A DNA stretch of 64,000 nucleotides, taken from assembly GCA_027563935.2 (NCBI GenBank), contig CM050447.1, forward strand, positions 85,359,461-85,423,460, given 5' to 3'. Made by a program: the position numbers and the translations under genes. Each line of letters starts with the position of its first letter. Within the stretch, counting starts at the first letter, position 1. The DNA comes from Costus lasius (Eukaryota; Streptophyta; Magnoliopsida; Zingiberales; Costaceae). The notes under the pieces were generated by a model that was not told the DNA's origin, made no database searches, and saw only the letters and a list, made by a program, of their open reading frames with translations. Positions 33,854-45,537 of this stretch are shown here, in pieces.

Positions 33854-36800
33854 ATGAGCTTCAATGTGCGATCCCTACTGGAAAGGGAGAAGTTTGCTGG
33901 GCCAAACTTCTCAGACTGGTTCGGACACCTTAAGATCGTTCTTAAGGCTGAGAGGAAACTGTATGTCCTTGAGACGGCTATACCGCCTCAACCCGCTCCG
34001 AACGCCGCAAGGGCGGTTCGGGATGCCTATGAAAAGCATGTCAATGATAGCATTGATGTTGCTTGCCTGATGCTAGCGTCTATGACGACACCGCTGCAGC
34101 GTCAGCATGAGGATATGTCTGCTATAGAAATTATAGCAAACCTCAAGATGCTGTATGCTGCACAGGTGAGGACTGAACGCTATAATCTGACCAAGCTTTT
34201 CTTTCAGAGCAAATTGACTGAAGGGAGTCCAGTGGGAGCTCATGTGCTCAAGATGATTGGGCATAAGGAGGCTCTAGAGAAACTGGGGCATACCATCAAT
34301 CAGGAGCTTGCTGTAGATATTATTCTGCAGTCTCTCCCGGCCTCCTTCGATGCGTTCATCATTAATTTTAATATGAACAAGATCGACTGTACTCCGGCAG
34401 AGTTGCTGAATATGCTCTTGACTACGGAGGAGACTCTGAAGGGAAAGCCTTCAACCTCTGTCTTGATGTTCCCTTCCAGGAACAAGAAGAAGGGGAAGAA
34501 GGGCAAGGCCCCTGTCAAGAACTACAGTAAGGCTCTGAAACAAAAGGTGAAGCGGTCAAAGGACAACAGATGTTTCCACTGTGGCCAGCTAGGTCACTAA
34601 AAAAAGGACTGTAAAGCGCTCCAAGGAGACAAGAAGGGAAGCATCGCTTCTGGCTCAGGTATATTTGTGACTGAGGTCATGATATCTTCTTCTTCTGTTT
34701 CATGGGTGTTGGACACTGCATGTGGAGTTCACATTTGTTCAAATGTACAGGAACTCAAGAGAAGAAGGCAGGTGGGACAGCATGAGGTGGACCTACGAGT
34801 TGGAAACGGGGCACGGGTTGCTGCTGTTGCTGTAGGGGATTATTACATCTCATTACCATCTGGCATTGTATTAGAATTAAATAATTGTTACTTTGTACCC
34901 AGTATTACCAAAATATTATCTCTATTCCTGCTCTTGTCAGGAAAGGGTTTTCCTTTGAATGCAAGATTTCAAAGTGTTATCTTACTCTTGATAATATTGT
35001 TTATGCTACTGGTTCAATTAACAATGGGTTATTCATGTTGGACATGGAATATTCTATACAAAACATTGATAATAAGAAAGCCAAGTATGCTGATGACAGC
35101 ACCTTGCTATGGCATAGTCGTTTAGGCCATATTAACAAGAAGCGCATTAAGCGGTTGCATGATCATGGACTGCTGGGATCATTCTCCTATGAGGAGATTG
35201 ATACATGCAAAGCTTGTTTAATGGGTAAAATGACGAAGGCTCCTTTTTCTCACAAAGGTCAAAGGGCTTCAGGTTTACTTGACCTTATACACAGTGATGT
35301 ATGTGGGACATTTAGTAAACATGCCAGAGGTGGCTATTCATACTTCATTACCTTTACTGATGATTTCAGTAGATATGGGTATGTCTATTTAATGAGACAT
35401 AAGAGTGAATCTTTTGACAAGTTCAAAGAGTTCAAAAATGAAGTACAAAATCAGCTAGGCCGAAATATCAAGGCACTTCGTTCTGATCGAGGTGGAGAAT
35501 ACCTAAGTCGAGAATTTACTGACTATCTGAAGGAGTGTGGGATTATCTCACAGCTCACTCCGCCAGGAACACCGCAATGGAATGGTGTGTCCGAAAGGAG
35601 GAACAGAACCTTACTTGATATGGTTCGTTCTATGATGAGTCAGGCTACTCTACCTTACTCCTTTTGGGGATTTGCACTGGAAACAGCTGCAAAGGTACTA
35701 AACCGAGTGCCATCCAAGGCAGTTTCAAAGACGCCATATGAGTTATGGTATGGGAAACAGCCGAGCTTGACATTTATTAAGATCTGGGGTTGCGAGGCTT
35801 ATGTCAAAAAGCTCGCCTCTGGGAAACTAGAGAGCAGATCTGAGAAATGTGTCTTTGTCGGATACCCTAAGGAAACTAAGGGTTATTATTTCTACGATCC
35901 CAAAGAGAACAAAGTATTTGTTGCTCGGACGGCAGTTTTTCTTGAGAAGGAGTTTCTTCTGCAAGAAGCCAGTGGGAGAGAAATAAAGCTGGATGAGAAT
36001 CCAGAGGAAGGACAAAGTAGTCAAGCACAGTTGGATGAGCCTGAGCCGGTAGAACAGGTTATTGAACAACCTGAGGCTCAGATATCACGGGAACCGCGAA
36101 GATCGGGAAGGATCCGTCGACAGCCTGAGCGCTATGACGGAGTCTACATCATTGATAATGATGAACCCCTCACTTATGCGGATGCGGTTAGTGGACCGGA
36201 ATCAGCTAGATGGCTTGAAGCTATGCGAGCCGAGATGGACTCCATGTCAGATAACCAAGTCTGGGATTTGGTTGATTCGCCTCCGGGAGTAATCCCTATA
36301 GGCTGTAAATGGATCTTCAAGAAGAAGATTGACATGGATGGTAACGTGGTTACCTGTAAAGGCAGGCTAGTTGCGAAAGGTTTCAAACAAATCTACGGGA
36401 TAGATTATGATGAAACTTTCTCTCCTGTAGCCATGTTCAAGTGTATTCGGATTCTTTTCGCGATAGCGGCATATTATGATTATGAGATCTGGCAGATGGA
36501 TGTGAAGACCGCTTTCCTTAATGGAAAACTGGATGAGGATGTGTATATGACACAACCTGAAGGTTTCATTAATCCATCAGATCGTCATAAAATATGCAAG
36601 TTAAAGAAGTCCATTTATGGACTTAAACAAGCATCAAGAAGCTGGAATATTCGTTTTGATGAATCAATCTGTGAGTTTGGTTTCATCAAGAACGAAGATG
36701 ACCCGTGTGTATATAAGAGGTTTAGTGGGAGCATGATTACTTTCCTAGTCCTCTACGTCGATGATATCTTAATCATTGGAAACGATGTTCCTGAACTGCA

Positions 36801-37737
36801 TGCTGTTAAAGCATGGTTAGGAAAATGTTTCCAGATGAAAGATTTAGGAGAAGCAGCCTATGTGTTAGGTGTGAAGATCTACAGGGATAGATCTAAGAGG
36901 CTTCTCGGGCTGTGCCAGAGTACTTACATCGATAAAGTCCTGGAGAGATTCCATTTAGAGAATTCTAAAAGGGGATATCTTCTAGTCAGACATGGTCTGA
37001 ATCTTTCAAAGAGTCAGTGTCTACAAACACAGACTGAGAAAGATGAAATGGACAATACGCCTTATGCTTCGGCTATTGGGTCCATTATGTATGCGATGTT
37101 GTGTACTCGCCCTGACGTCGCTTACGGGTTAAGCGTGACCAGTCGATTCCAAAGTAATCCAGGTCAGGCACACTGGATTGCGGTCAAGAACATTTTAAAA
37201 TATCTGCGGAGGACCAAAGATATGTTCTTGATATATGGTGGTCAGGAAGAACTCAGTATAGAAGGATATACTGACGCTTCGTTCCAGTCGGACCAGGATG
37301 ATTTCCGATCGCAATCAGGCTATGTTTTTAGCTTGAATGGTGGAGCAGTGGTGTGGAAAAGTTTCAAACAGTCTACTGTTGCTGATTCCACAACAGAAGC
37401 CGAGTATGTTGCAGCCTCAGAAGCATCTAAGGAGGCAGTGTGGATTCGTAAGTTCATTAAGGGACTTGGTGTTGTTCCTTTGAGTGCAGATCCTTTGGTT
37501 ATCTTCTGTGATAACACTGGAGCAATCGCACAAGCAAAGGAACCACGGTCGCACCAGAAGTCCAAGCACATACAGAGACGGTTTCACTTGATCCGGGAGA
37601 TCCTTGATCGTGGCGAGATCAAAATCTGCAAGGTTCATACAGATGACAATCTGGCTGACCCGCTTACCAAGCCTCTGGCGCAGCAGAAGCATGAGAAGCA
37701 CTGTAATAATATAGGTTTGAGATTTCTCAACCATTAG
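33854..37737 (+). pseudogene. Copia-A gag-pol with one stop and one frameshift
   Basis: Gag starts at 33854 (MSFNVRSLLEREK) and reaches a CCHC knuckle (CFHCGQLGH). A TAA at 34598-34600 then falls between the His and the last Cys. The frame continues with the protease (WVLDTACG, where DTG is usual) to about 34910. A short A run at 34910-34913 then shifts the frame by one base, and pol continues to 37737. That part has the integrase zinc finger and core (LRSDRGGEY, PGTPQWNGVSERRNR), RT (NAFLNG-like KTAFLNGKL, YVDDILI at about 36753) and RNase H (GYTDASFQSD, ADSTTEAEY, HTDDNLADPLTKPL). Order PR-INT-RT-RH is that of Ty1/copia. The element would need helper proteins, although every later domain looks sound. 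Confidence 0.9.
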
Positions 37738-37746
37738 ATTAAGTGC

Positions 37747-37757
37747 AAGTGGGAGAT
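37747..37757 (+). other. Copia-A polypurine tract
   Basis: AAGTGGGAGAT stands right before the 3' LTR, as in most copia elements. Confidence 0.9.
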
Positions 37758-39427
37758 TGTTGGGGTATGCCCTTAAGGCTAATGTTTGAGGCCTTGGGAT
37801 TGTATCAGTATCATGTATATAAACTTTTATGTTTATAAAGGCAATGGTTGTTATTCAGTATGTTACATTGTCTGCTGCAATAAGTGTACTTCTGAATAAT
37901 GTCTCAAAGTTGTTCAGCTAGGCTGACATGCTCTTTGTCCTTAGTCGAGATATCTTTGTGAACATGAGACAGCCTTGATATGATTGAGACTAATATGTGT
38001 TCTAATCTTATAGGATGCTTCGAGCATGGAATAAGATGTAGACTCATGGGTACATTGGATGTACTGGACAGACCCTACTAGGATATTCAATTGCTTGTCA
38101 CAATGTGAATAATCCTTAATTGTAACAAGTGGCACATGTCCTCTGACTTGAGATCACTTGTGTTTCTAAATGATGAGTGTCATTGTTTTGAGGTAGTTCA
38201 ATATCATTTGAAACATAATGGTTATAGACTATCTTGGATAATGATCATGAGTCAGGTTAGGACACTAGTGATAGATATAGGATTGCCGTCTCCTTGTTTA
38301 AGGAGTGTGATGTTCTACGGGCCCCCCCCCCCTAAATGAGATGATTGAGAAAGTGTATGGCCATACCCAGGTGACTATGTTCATCTGGTCTAATCATGCT
38401 CATCATATTGGAGCTACAGGCTTGACACGCTTGTCCAATAAGAACATCCAGTGGCAAAGGAAACTTGTATGCCTTGTGAAGTGGATTCACACTTGTGCTG
38501 TGGTTTGGGTGTAATCTTGGAAGACTCTTTCCTTTATATCGGGAGACAGTGATGTGTTGCTAGATACCCCTCACTGTTCGTGATAACGTGAGTTATCGTT
38601 ACCGACATTCAAAGGAAACCCTCAGGGTCGCACAATTTGATGATATGGCTTACTTAAGTCAGATCGTGTGGACTGAATTCTTTGGGTTCAGTTTAAAGGG
38701 GTTTAAACTCTGATTCTAAGTGAGATCTGGTCTGATCATGTTTGATTGGTTAGGGCTTGAGATCGGTAAGCTTCGATCGAGAGATTGGATGCTAGATCGG
38801 TGAGATCAAGAGCATCTTGAGATGTGCGGTTAGATCTTGAGCCATTTGGTTCATAGAAGATCTAGACCAAAGCTTGGCCTAATTTGGTCTTTGAACCAGA
38901 CCAACTTGAACCGGTTCACATGTGTGAACGCATGGTTCAAAGCCTCAAGGCGTTTTGATCGGTTATTAGATCATCAAGGCGCATGGCTTCCATTTATGGT
39001 AAGTTATGAAGGCCTTTTCAAAACGCTCCAACACATATGCGTTGCTCTCTTCACTTCAACGCCTTGCACTTTCGTGTGGAGGAGGTTGACGAGAAGGAGA
39101 GGATTTGACAAAGGAGCTCTCGGCCAAAGAAGGAGACATCTCATCCCTTCCATACGACAAGTACCTTTGAAGAACCTTGCTAGCACAAGGATCTCAAAGA
39201 GTAGCCGACTTCATCTTGTGTGCGCGCCGTTTGGAGGAGATCTATTTTGTTCTCTAGATTCCAAGTCGACACCCACACAATGGCTATGGTATGATCTTAT
39301 TTGGTTAAGTTGATCATATGCTCTTACTTGCGATCTTATGAAACCCTTGCATCCGCTGCAAAAGCTTTATGTGCGCCCCCTTTTAGGGTTTCACCCCCTT
39401 GCGCTCCCCCTTGAAGGGGACTTTTCA
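37758..39427 (+). repeat. Copia-A 3' LTR
   Basis: It is 1670 bp and colinear with the 5' LTR. Differences include a C run longer by two bases near 38330 and several A/G and C/T changes. It is followed by TTAGC, the target duplication. Confidence 0.95.
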
Positions 39428-40571
39428 TTAGCCAGACACCAAAAGCCCCAAACTTGGTTTACTGTCGAGGGAGAATTCGGAGTACATGCCACCGCCTAGG
39501 GTTTCGCAACCACGCTCGATCTAGTCGATCTCCGGCCGTGATTCTTCTACTGAAGCATCGCCTGGTGAAGGAGACGACGTGCCAGAAGTTTCAGATAGAA
39601 AGAAGACAAATTGGATGAGAAATTAGAGGAAGAAGGATCGCCACTACTGTTCACGCCTTCTTTTGCAAAATACGGTTGTGAAATACTTCATAGCCGTGCC
39701 GTATGTTCTAAAAACTCTTCCTTTTGTTGATTTTCGATTTTCTGAAATTATGGAATATTGTATTTCCTTCACCATGCTAGCTTAAATTACTCTTGGGACA
39801 TGTGGGAGTAGTTCACTTGATTTTTAATGATTAGATAACTTCTTTCTCACTATTTCGTTGCATTTAATCTTAGCATGATGATTTTGCTCTTGGGATAATT
39901 GTGCTTAGACTCTCTATAGATCCATGTTACTAATTATGTTCTTAGAATTTTCGCTATTGACTGAAAGGTAATTGCTTGAGAATTTGAAATCCTAGAATTG
40001 CATGTTAGGATCCCTTCCTTAGGTTAGATCTAATTTGATCCGTTCTAGTAGATTAATTGCCATGATTATAACATGTATCTATAGATCGCGTCTAATTGTC
40101 AAACGTGGAGATCTTGTGCGAAAGAAAGGATCAGAACGTTGGAGATCCAAGAGTAAAACTAGTGTCGAGACTCGGATGCACGAAAGTAATCCTTGAGTTC
40201 ATTGTTTGAAAATTTACTTATCTTCAGCGTTGGGACAAATCTTGCGCGAAAGCGAAGACAAATCCCTATAAGGTTGTTTGCACGAAAGTGAAACAATCCT
40301 TTTATTAAGTGAGTTACATCTTCATCATGATAAAATTGAATTGACGAAATCCTTATTCATATCTAGTCATAAAAGTTAAAATGAACGAAACCCTAGTCCC
40401 AGCTTTTCTCTCCGATAATTCCGTTTTAGTTTCCGATTGCTATTTTCACTACTTCGATTTGCCTAGATAGAAAGAAATCAGCTATTTGGTATTCAACAAC
40501 ATAGGTCTCTGTGGGTTCGATATCTTAATTATTACTTCGCGTATCCGTGCACTTGCGGAGAAAACAACAAG

Positions 40572-42978
40572 TGTGGTGACCGAACAAATTTTTAGAGCCG
40601 TATCAGGGGGTGACAAGTTGCTGTGCGCCATTACCTAGGTTTTGGCTGCGACTTTAAGAATAAGTTTAGTTTACCTACTTGTTGGGATACAACAGGCGCC
40701 CAACCGAAAGGCCGTGGTATCCAGGCGGCATTGTTCGCAACCTGTCCTTGACTCTTCCACTTTTACACCCAGATTCAAAGACTAACATAAAAGAATCTAT
40801 TATTACTTTCGACTCTAGGAACAACAATATAAGTCTAATTGCTACAAGAATTCTCTTTACAAAACTTTAAATCAAAGTACAATTTTACAACACTCAGATC
40901 TCAGCTAATAACTTTTAATACACGAATCACTTCATGAATAATTCCTCAAGTAAAACTTTACATCCATGCCTTGATTTCCTTAGTCCAGACCAGTACCTGC
41001 AATATCAACCAGACTCAGCAAAACATTACTGAGTAAGCCTCTCCCCAGAAGAAAGGGTAGTCCCTTAGATTCAAAAGAGGGAAACTAGCAAGAAGCATGA
41101 ACAATAAAACTGTAACAACTGAATGTTGAAAACTGTAAACTGAAAGCTGGGAACTGAAACTAAGTACTGGGAATTGAAAACTATAATTCAATTAGATAAA
41201 CTGATGCAACTGGGTTATCTGTGTCAAATATGAAAACTAATACCATTCATAAATCAACTATGAGCAATACCTACTGGCTTGTGGGGTTGTCACCCCGAAT
41301 ACGCATGATAAGGTGTATCACCCCTTACATGGGGAACACACGCGCTACCATGCGTCACGAATCCCGGTGCATGCTAACTTGGGACCCCGATCTATCCACA
41401 GAGTGGATACTACTGGGTATGTGCTCAATATAACATGTAACTGTCCACACACGTGGATACTAGAAAACTGGTTATGCTGTCCACAACGTGGATACTGATA
41501 TACAAAGACTGAAACAATATAACTAGAAAATCTTCGATATGCACAAGATACTATACTACTTGAGTCAACGGAAATAAAGATAACAAACCTTTATCTACAA
41601 AAATCTGATTTGAGGTCTTAGCTTTGAAAACCCAAGAAAACTAGTTATCAAACGAAGCAAGCCAAACACTGGATCAACCGCTTTGAAACATAGATTTATA
41701 CATGAACTTCATCAAATAAGATTCAAACGTGAAAACAAAGACCACCAACAGAAGCGAAGCATCTCAAAACCTAAGGAACCAACTTTGGATCCAATGAACC
41801 GGACCCAAAAGCCACTGAACCGGACTGCATTGCAGTGAACCAGTCAAATTTACCCTGAACCAAGCCAAACCAAAACTTGAAACCAAAATTACACTAAATA
41901 TACGAGGCATCTAGGGACACACAGGATACCATTAGATGGGAATTTCAATAAGCTTTCCAACGGATGCCTGAACCGGTTAGGATTCAACCGGATTAGGGTC
42001 GAACCGGCCAGAAAACCAATGCTAGGCCGAATTGAAATTGAACCGCTCAATTTGTTGAATTGGTCCAAATCAATTCCAAACTCAGCGAGCTGACTTTATT
42101 TCAAATAAACCAAACTCAAAACCCAAAATCAGACCGGTCCGGCCGCTCGCCCGCGCCGCCCCATCGCCGCCGTGCAAGGCGGCCGGACAAACATCTGCCG
42201 CTTGCGCCGACGAGCTCCTGAGGGCGCGTCGAGCATCCATTCACCGCCAGATTTCACCTGGGAACTTCCGATGTCGCTGGAAAGCTCTACAGCTACCTAT
42301 GGCATGCTTTTGATGCACGGTCGAAGCCCTCGCAATAGCCTCCAGTATCAATGGTGGCGTCGCCGCCGTCGACACACTGAAACCTATCTAAACCGAAACA
42401 GAACTTCACTGAAACTTCCAGAAATCATGCTTACCTTGCTACGAAACCATATTGTAGGTCTGGAACAGAAAACACATATCAGAGAAGGCACTGGAACTCT
42501 AAAACTCGAGGCGGCGCCGCTCGAACTCCGGCGACTGGTTCAAGCTTGATCTCTCGCTTATGACGACGCGCCGCGTCTCGAAGGAATGCTAGAGTTTGAT
42601 TCGCAAACAATCGAATGGAAACCCTCTAAAATAGACGTGAGACGCATCCCAAAATAGCAAATGCCGCTGATGACTCGGTCGCCGCAAACAGGGGGGAAGA
42701 CGACGAGTCGACTCGGTCGCGAAATGAAATCAAAACCGAATCAAGTAAAGTCGGTGCGGTTTTATACCAAAATCACAAATTAGCTCAGCGGGTGGGTTGA
42801 GCTCGTGACTCGGGCGCTACGCGGGTTTGAACCCCCGCGAGCGCAAATTAATTTTTATACAAAGAAATCTATTTTTAAACCATTTAAAAATTCAGGAAAA
42901 AATCCAGAAAAATCCATAAAAATCCAAAATACAGTTTCTGATTTTCTAAAATTATTTTTCAAAACTTGGGGTATTACA
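40572..42978 (-). mobile_element. gypsy-type LTR remnant, minus orientation
   Basis: The right end GGGGTATTACA and the preceding A/T-rich text resemble the start of chromovirus LTRs read on the minus strand. A CATTACTGAGTAAGCC stretch near 41024 resembles the CTCAGTGAGTAAA region in the Gypsy-1 LTR. TGTGGTGACC at 40572, right after the Athila-1 end, is taken as the left border. No matching target duplication (ACAAG versus TCCAT) and no internal domains are seen, so it may be truncated. No gene in it is supported. Confidence 0.45.
42781..42840 (+). other. tRNA-like segment in gypsy LTR
   Basis: TAGCTCAGCGGG resembles an A-box and sits in a perfect D-arm-like stem (AGCTC/GAGCT). GCGGGTTTGAACCCCCGC further on forms a perfect T-arm-like hairpin with a B-box-like core. 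The acceptor and anticodon stems are not convincing, so it is tRNA-derived or tRNA-like rather than a functional tRNA gene. Confidence 0.45.
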
Positions 42979-44400
42979 TCCATAGAAGATGAGGAATATA
43001 CTCCTTCGCCACCGTCACACCCTCCTTAGCAGCGCCTTCATAGTCATCAACCAACGCCTCCTTCTCCATGCAAGCAAGCATCATCTTCCCATTCACCGCA
43101 AGCCTGTGCTCCAATGCTGAACGAGTTCGGCATCATCTTTCGCAATGCAGAGCAAGAAGACAGATACAACCTGCTCCTCCAACGCAAGGTGATCAACACT
43201 TGTTACCTCGACCGAGGGACATTGAACATAACTTGGACTACTTGATGATGTGGAGTTCATGTACTCCAATATCGACTCGGACCAATTCATGCACATGGCT
43301 CACCCAACATGCATAGGGATCATGCTCGAATTCTTCAATTCTATCGATGTACGGGCCAACACCATCCTCGTCTAGGATCCTAGATGTCTTATGTTTTGGT
43401 TGGGTAACGTCGAGCATTGCCTATCTCTATCATAGCTGCACGGCGTATATGGCTTCCCAAAACCTTGTACCCGCAAGGTACCGACAGACTACTCTGAACA
43501 AGGTTTTTGGGGAGCAATCTCAAATGAGCATATCTATTTTACATGTATTGCTACGGCGTCTAGCATTTGCAATCCAGCCATTTGATACGTTCATCGGGTT
43601 CTAGCCTATACTATTTTCGACCAAAGGGAAGTGACGATATGATCCGTCAATCTAAACTTTTTTGCTTATGGTGCATACTACATTCTTTTAGGGTCGATTC
43701 GGGTTACTATTTGGTGAAGCAATTTAGCCACGTTGCACATTCACGCAAGGGAGCTATCATCATGGGTGGTCTAGTCACCCAATTGGCTGTTTCCCTAGGG
43801 GTTATCCCCTATGGTACCTTGGAAGCAAGTGGCAACAACTGATTCAAAATTGAGTCATGTGTTTCCATGAAGCTTATCATTCGCCGGGTGACTCCTACTA
43901 CCTTACATTCAAAGGAAGCCAGTTCTCCCTTTCGCTGCCGAACGCTGAGCGCACCACCGTGGACAAGAGAGCAAACTAGCACATATAGCCAGTCGCCGAC
44001 CCTCAGCCCGACCCAGTTGACACTGCACCTCCAACCCCTGATGCCTTTCTTTTCGGCGGCTCCTCATCTACCGGGTCTATGATGGCCCTCTTACAGGAGA
44101 TGCATGAGGAGTAGCTTCGCCAGGGAGGGGCGCTATTTCGCTAGGGGGACGCACTAGATTAGATGGACACCACTCTCGGCTATCTCTGCCAGGAGCAGAC
44201 CTCAAATTGGCAGACTATGGAGGTGGGGATGTAGCGACAACACAAGATGATGAGTTCAGTTTGGGAGAAGCTTTCTTCCATGTACGAGCGGATGTCCTTT
44301 CTGTCCGAAGAAAACATGGCGTGTGTAGCCATCTCTTTCGACGAGGAGGATGAGTCGGATTTCTCATTTCGAAGTAAGGGCAAGAGATTCAAGGCTTAAG
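42979..44400 (+). pseudogene. decayed ATHILA ORF-1-like / plant transposon protein
   Basis: Several plus-strand frames read like the plant retrotransposon ORF-1 family. QSKLFCLWCILHSFRVDSGYYLVKQ with HSRKGAIIMGGLVTQLAVSLGV lies at about 43640-43800. In another frame LPNAERTTVDKRAN (about 43945-43976) is followed by a proline-rich stretch and a helical tail ending near 44398. In that last frame (codon start at 43860) six stops occur, all TAG: 43977, 43986, 44112, 44142, 44160 and 44232. The family assignment is from memory of its motifs, and the function of ORF-1 proteins is not well established. Frameshifts separate the parts, and 42979-43560 is only weakly readable. Confidence 0.45.
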
Positions 44401-45344
44401 GCTCTCGACCGCTAAGGAAGAAGTAGACCTCCCCGGCCATGGCCTCCCACCTACTCCTCTCACGTACATGGTTTCACATAGGGGACTATGTGATATTTAG
44501 AGTGGGTGAGTTGTCTTCTTCCTAGTTCTTTATCTTCTACTGCTGACTTACTATTTCTGCTGGGTGATGTATTTGATACTTAACTTTGACTGGTTGGTTG
44601 TTTATTTGACATTGTTCTTATATGCCACTATTCGAGGGCCTGGTCCCATCTTCAGGCCCCTTGACTATGATGTATAACATTCGGATTTACTTCCATGCAC
44701 TATCCTAGTATTTTGTGATGTTTCCTATTGTCATTGTGTTACTATGTGAATGAGTTGAATGAATTATGCATGCTATCATCTTGATATATTCACACTTTGA
44801 TGTTGTGGTTCAAGGTTTAGTCATATGTCTACCATGCTTTAGTGAAATAGTTTTGATCCTATGATAGCCGGTTCTAATCATTGAGTTTGAATCCATGTTT
44901 GGTTTGGAATAATAATAATTGTTGAATGCAACATCTAATTAGAAATCCTCTATGATCATATCCATGTACTCTATGATTTTGATATCTTTTGATTTGGATT
45001 ACTTTAGACTGTTCATTAGTGGGTCAAATATTTATGAGAATGTTCAATTAACTCATGCTGGTAGTTTACATGTGATTTCATATTAAGATACGCATCTACT
45101 TTTTCGTTCCTTGAGTCCTTTCTCTTGTTGGGAGAAAATTACATTTGCGATGTGATGAAAAGCCTTATCAACACCATATATTGTTACTTGAAAAAAATAA
45201 AAATAATAAAAAATAAAAAAAACTCTTCGATTCCTCTATATGACACTTCAAAAAATTAGCAGTGGTATCTAAGAACATGAGTTGAAATCTAAGAGAGACT
45301 CCTCTGCTTGGCACTACGAAAAATTAGCAGTGGTACCTAAGTGT
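44401..45344 (+). other. no gene seen; probable 3' region of the decayed ORF-1 element
   Basis: The stretch is non-coding. An A-rich run with interspersed T lies at about 45188-45232. A CAGTGGTATCTAAG-type motif appears twice (about 45259 and 45328) within a degenerate duplication of about 70 bp. I could not find an LTR at its end. Confidence 0.4.
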
Positions 45345-45537
45345 TGAGAATCCCCGGGCCAATTTTAAATTTTTTAATAATAGCGGAAGCGATAGCCCGA
45401 AACAGGATAACCCTAAGAGCCAGGATCCCTTACGAGTGATCCACCGGATGTGTCAGAGTAATATACCTTTATTCGCATAATCTAAGGGGCTAATGATGAT
45501 GAAGAAGAGAGACACAAGTCGTCCGCCCTCTACAATC

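Larger units (their letters stand above)
28676..39427 (+). mobile_element. Copia-A, full-length Ty1/copia element (TSD TTAGC)
   Basis: This 10,752-bp element has LTRs at 28676-30343 and 37758-39427 and TTAGC on both sides (28671-28675 and 39428-39432). It has a primer site, a long leader with a nested solo LTR, gag, pol and a polypurine tract. The LTRs differ at about 13 sites plus a two-base length change in a C run. Gag-pol carries one stop and one frameshift, so it is probably unable to move alone. It interrupts the 3' LTR of Athila-1. Confidence 0.95.
6210..40569 (+). mobile_element. Athila-1, non-autonomous Athila element split by nested insertions
   Basis: The element runs from LTR (6210-7652) through primer site, a long gag-protease frame and a 3' untranslated region to a second LTR starting at 11393. 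That LTR is interrupted by Copia-B (11421-27945) and Copia-A (28676-39427) and ends near 40569. Without inserts the internal region is only about 3.7 kb. Reverse transcriptase, RNase H and integrase are absent, so the element depended on proteins from relatives. The two LTRs belong to clearly different sequence types, and no matching target duplication was seen (left CATCA, right AGTGT). It may therefore be a recombinant of two elements. The right end was set by the ACAACA terminus shared with other copies. Confidence 0.7.
11393..40569 (+). repeat. Athila-1 3' LTR in three pieces
   Basis: The pieces are 11393-11420, 27951-28675 and 39433-40569, together about 1.9 kb. The joined order matches the LTR at 3786 across both breaks: TAGTATATTT meets TGCATCATTT around Copia-B, and the AGAGGATTAGC/CAGACACCAAAAG junction around Copia-A. 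The middle piece carries dense palindromes such as TTACGGTACCGTAA (28203-28216). The last piece ends ACAACA, as other copies do. Confidence 0.75.

Noticed and set aside
42172..42549. 125-codon plus-strand frame in the GC-rich part of the gypsy LTR.
   Set aside because: No recognisable domain; it sits inside LTR-like sequence and runs opposite to the element.
42781..42840. A functional tRNA gene.
   Set aside because: D-arm and T-arm are convincing, but the acceptor stem and anticodon arm are not, and it sits inside an LTR.
40567..42983. A complete solo gypsy LTR with TSD at 40572-42978.
   Set aside because: Flanks ACAAG and TCCAT differ, so completeness cannot be claimed.
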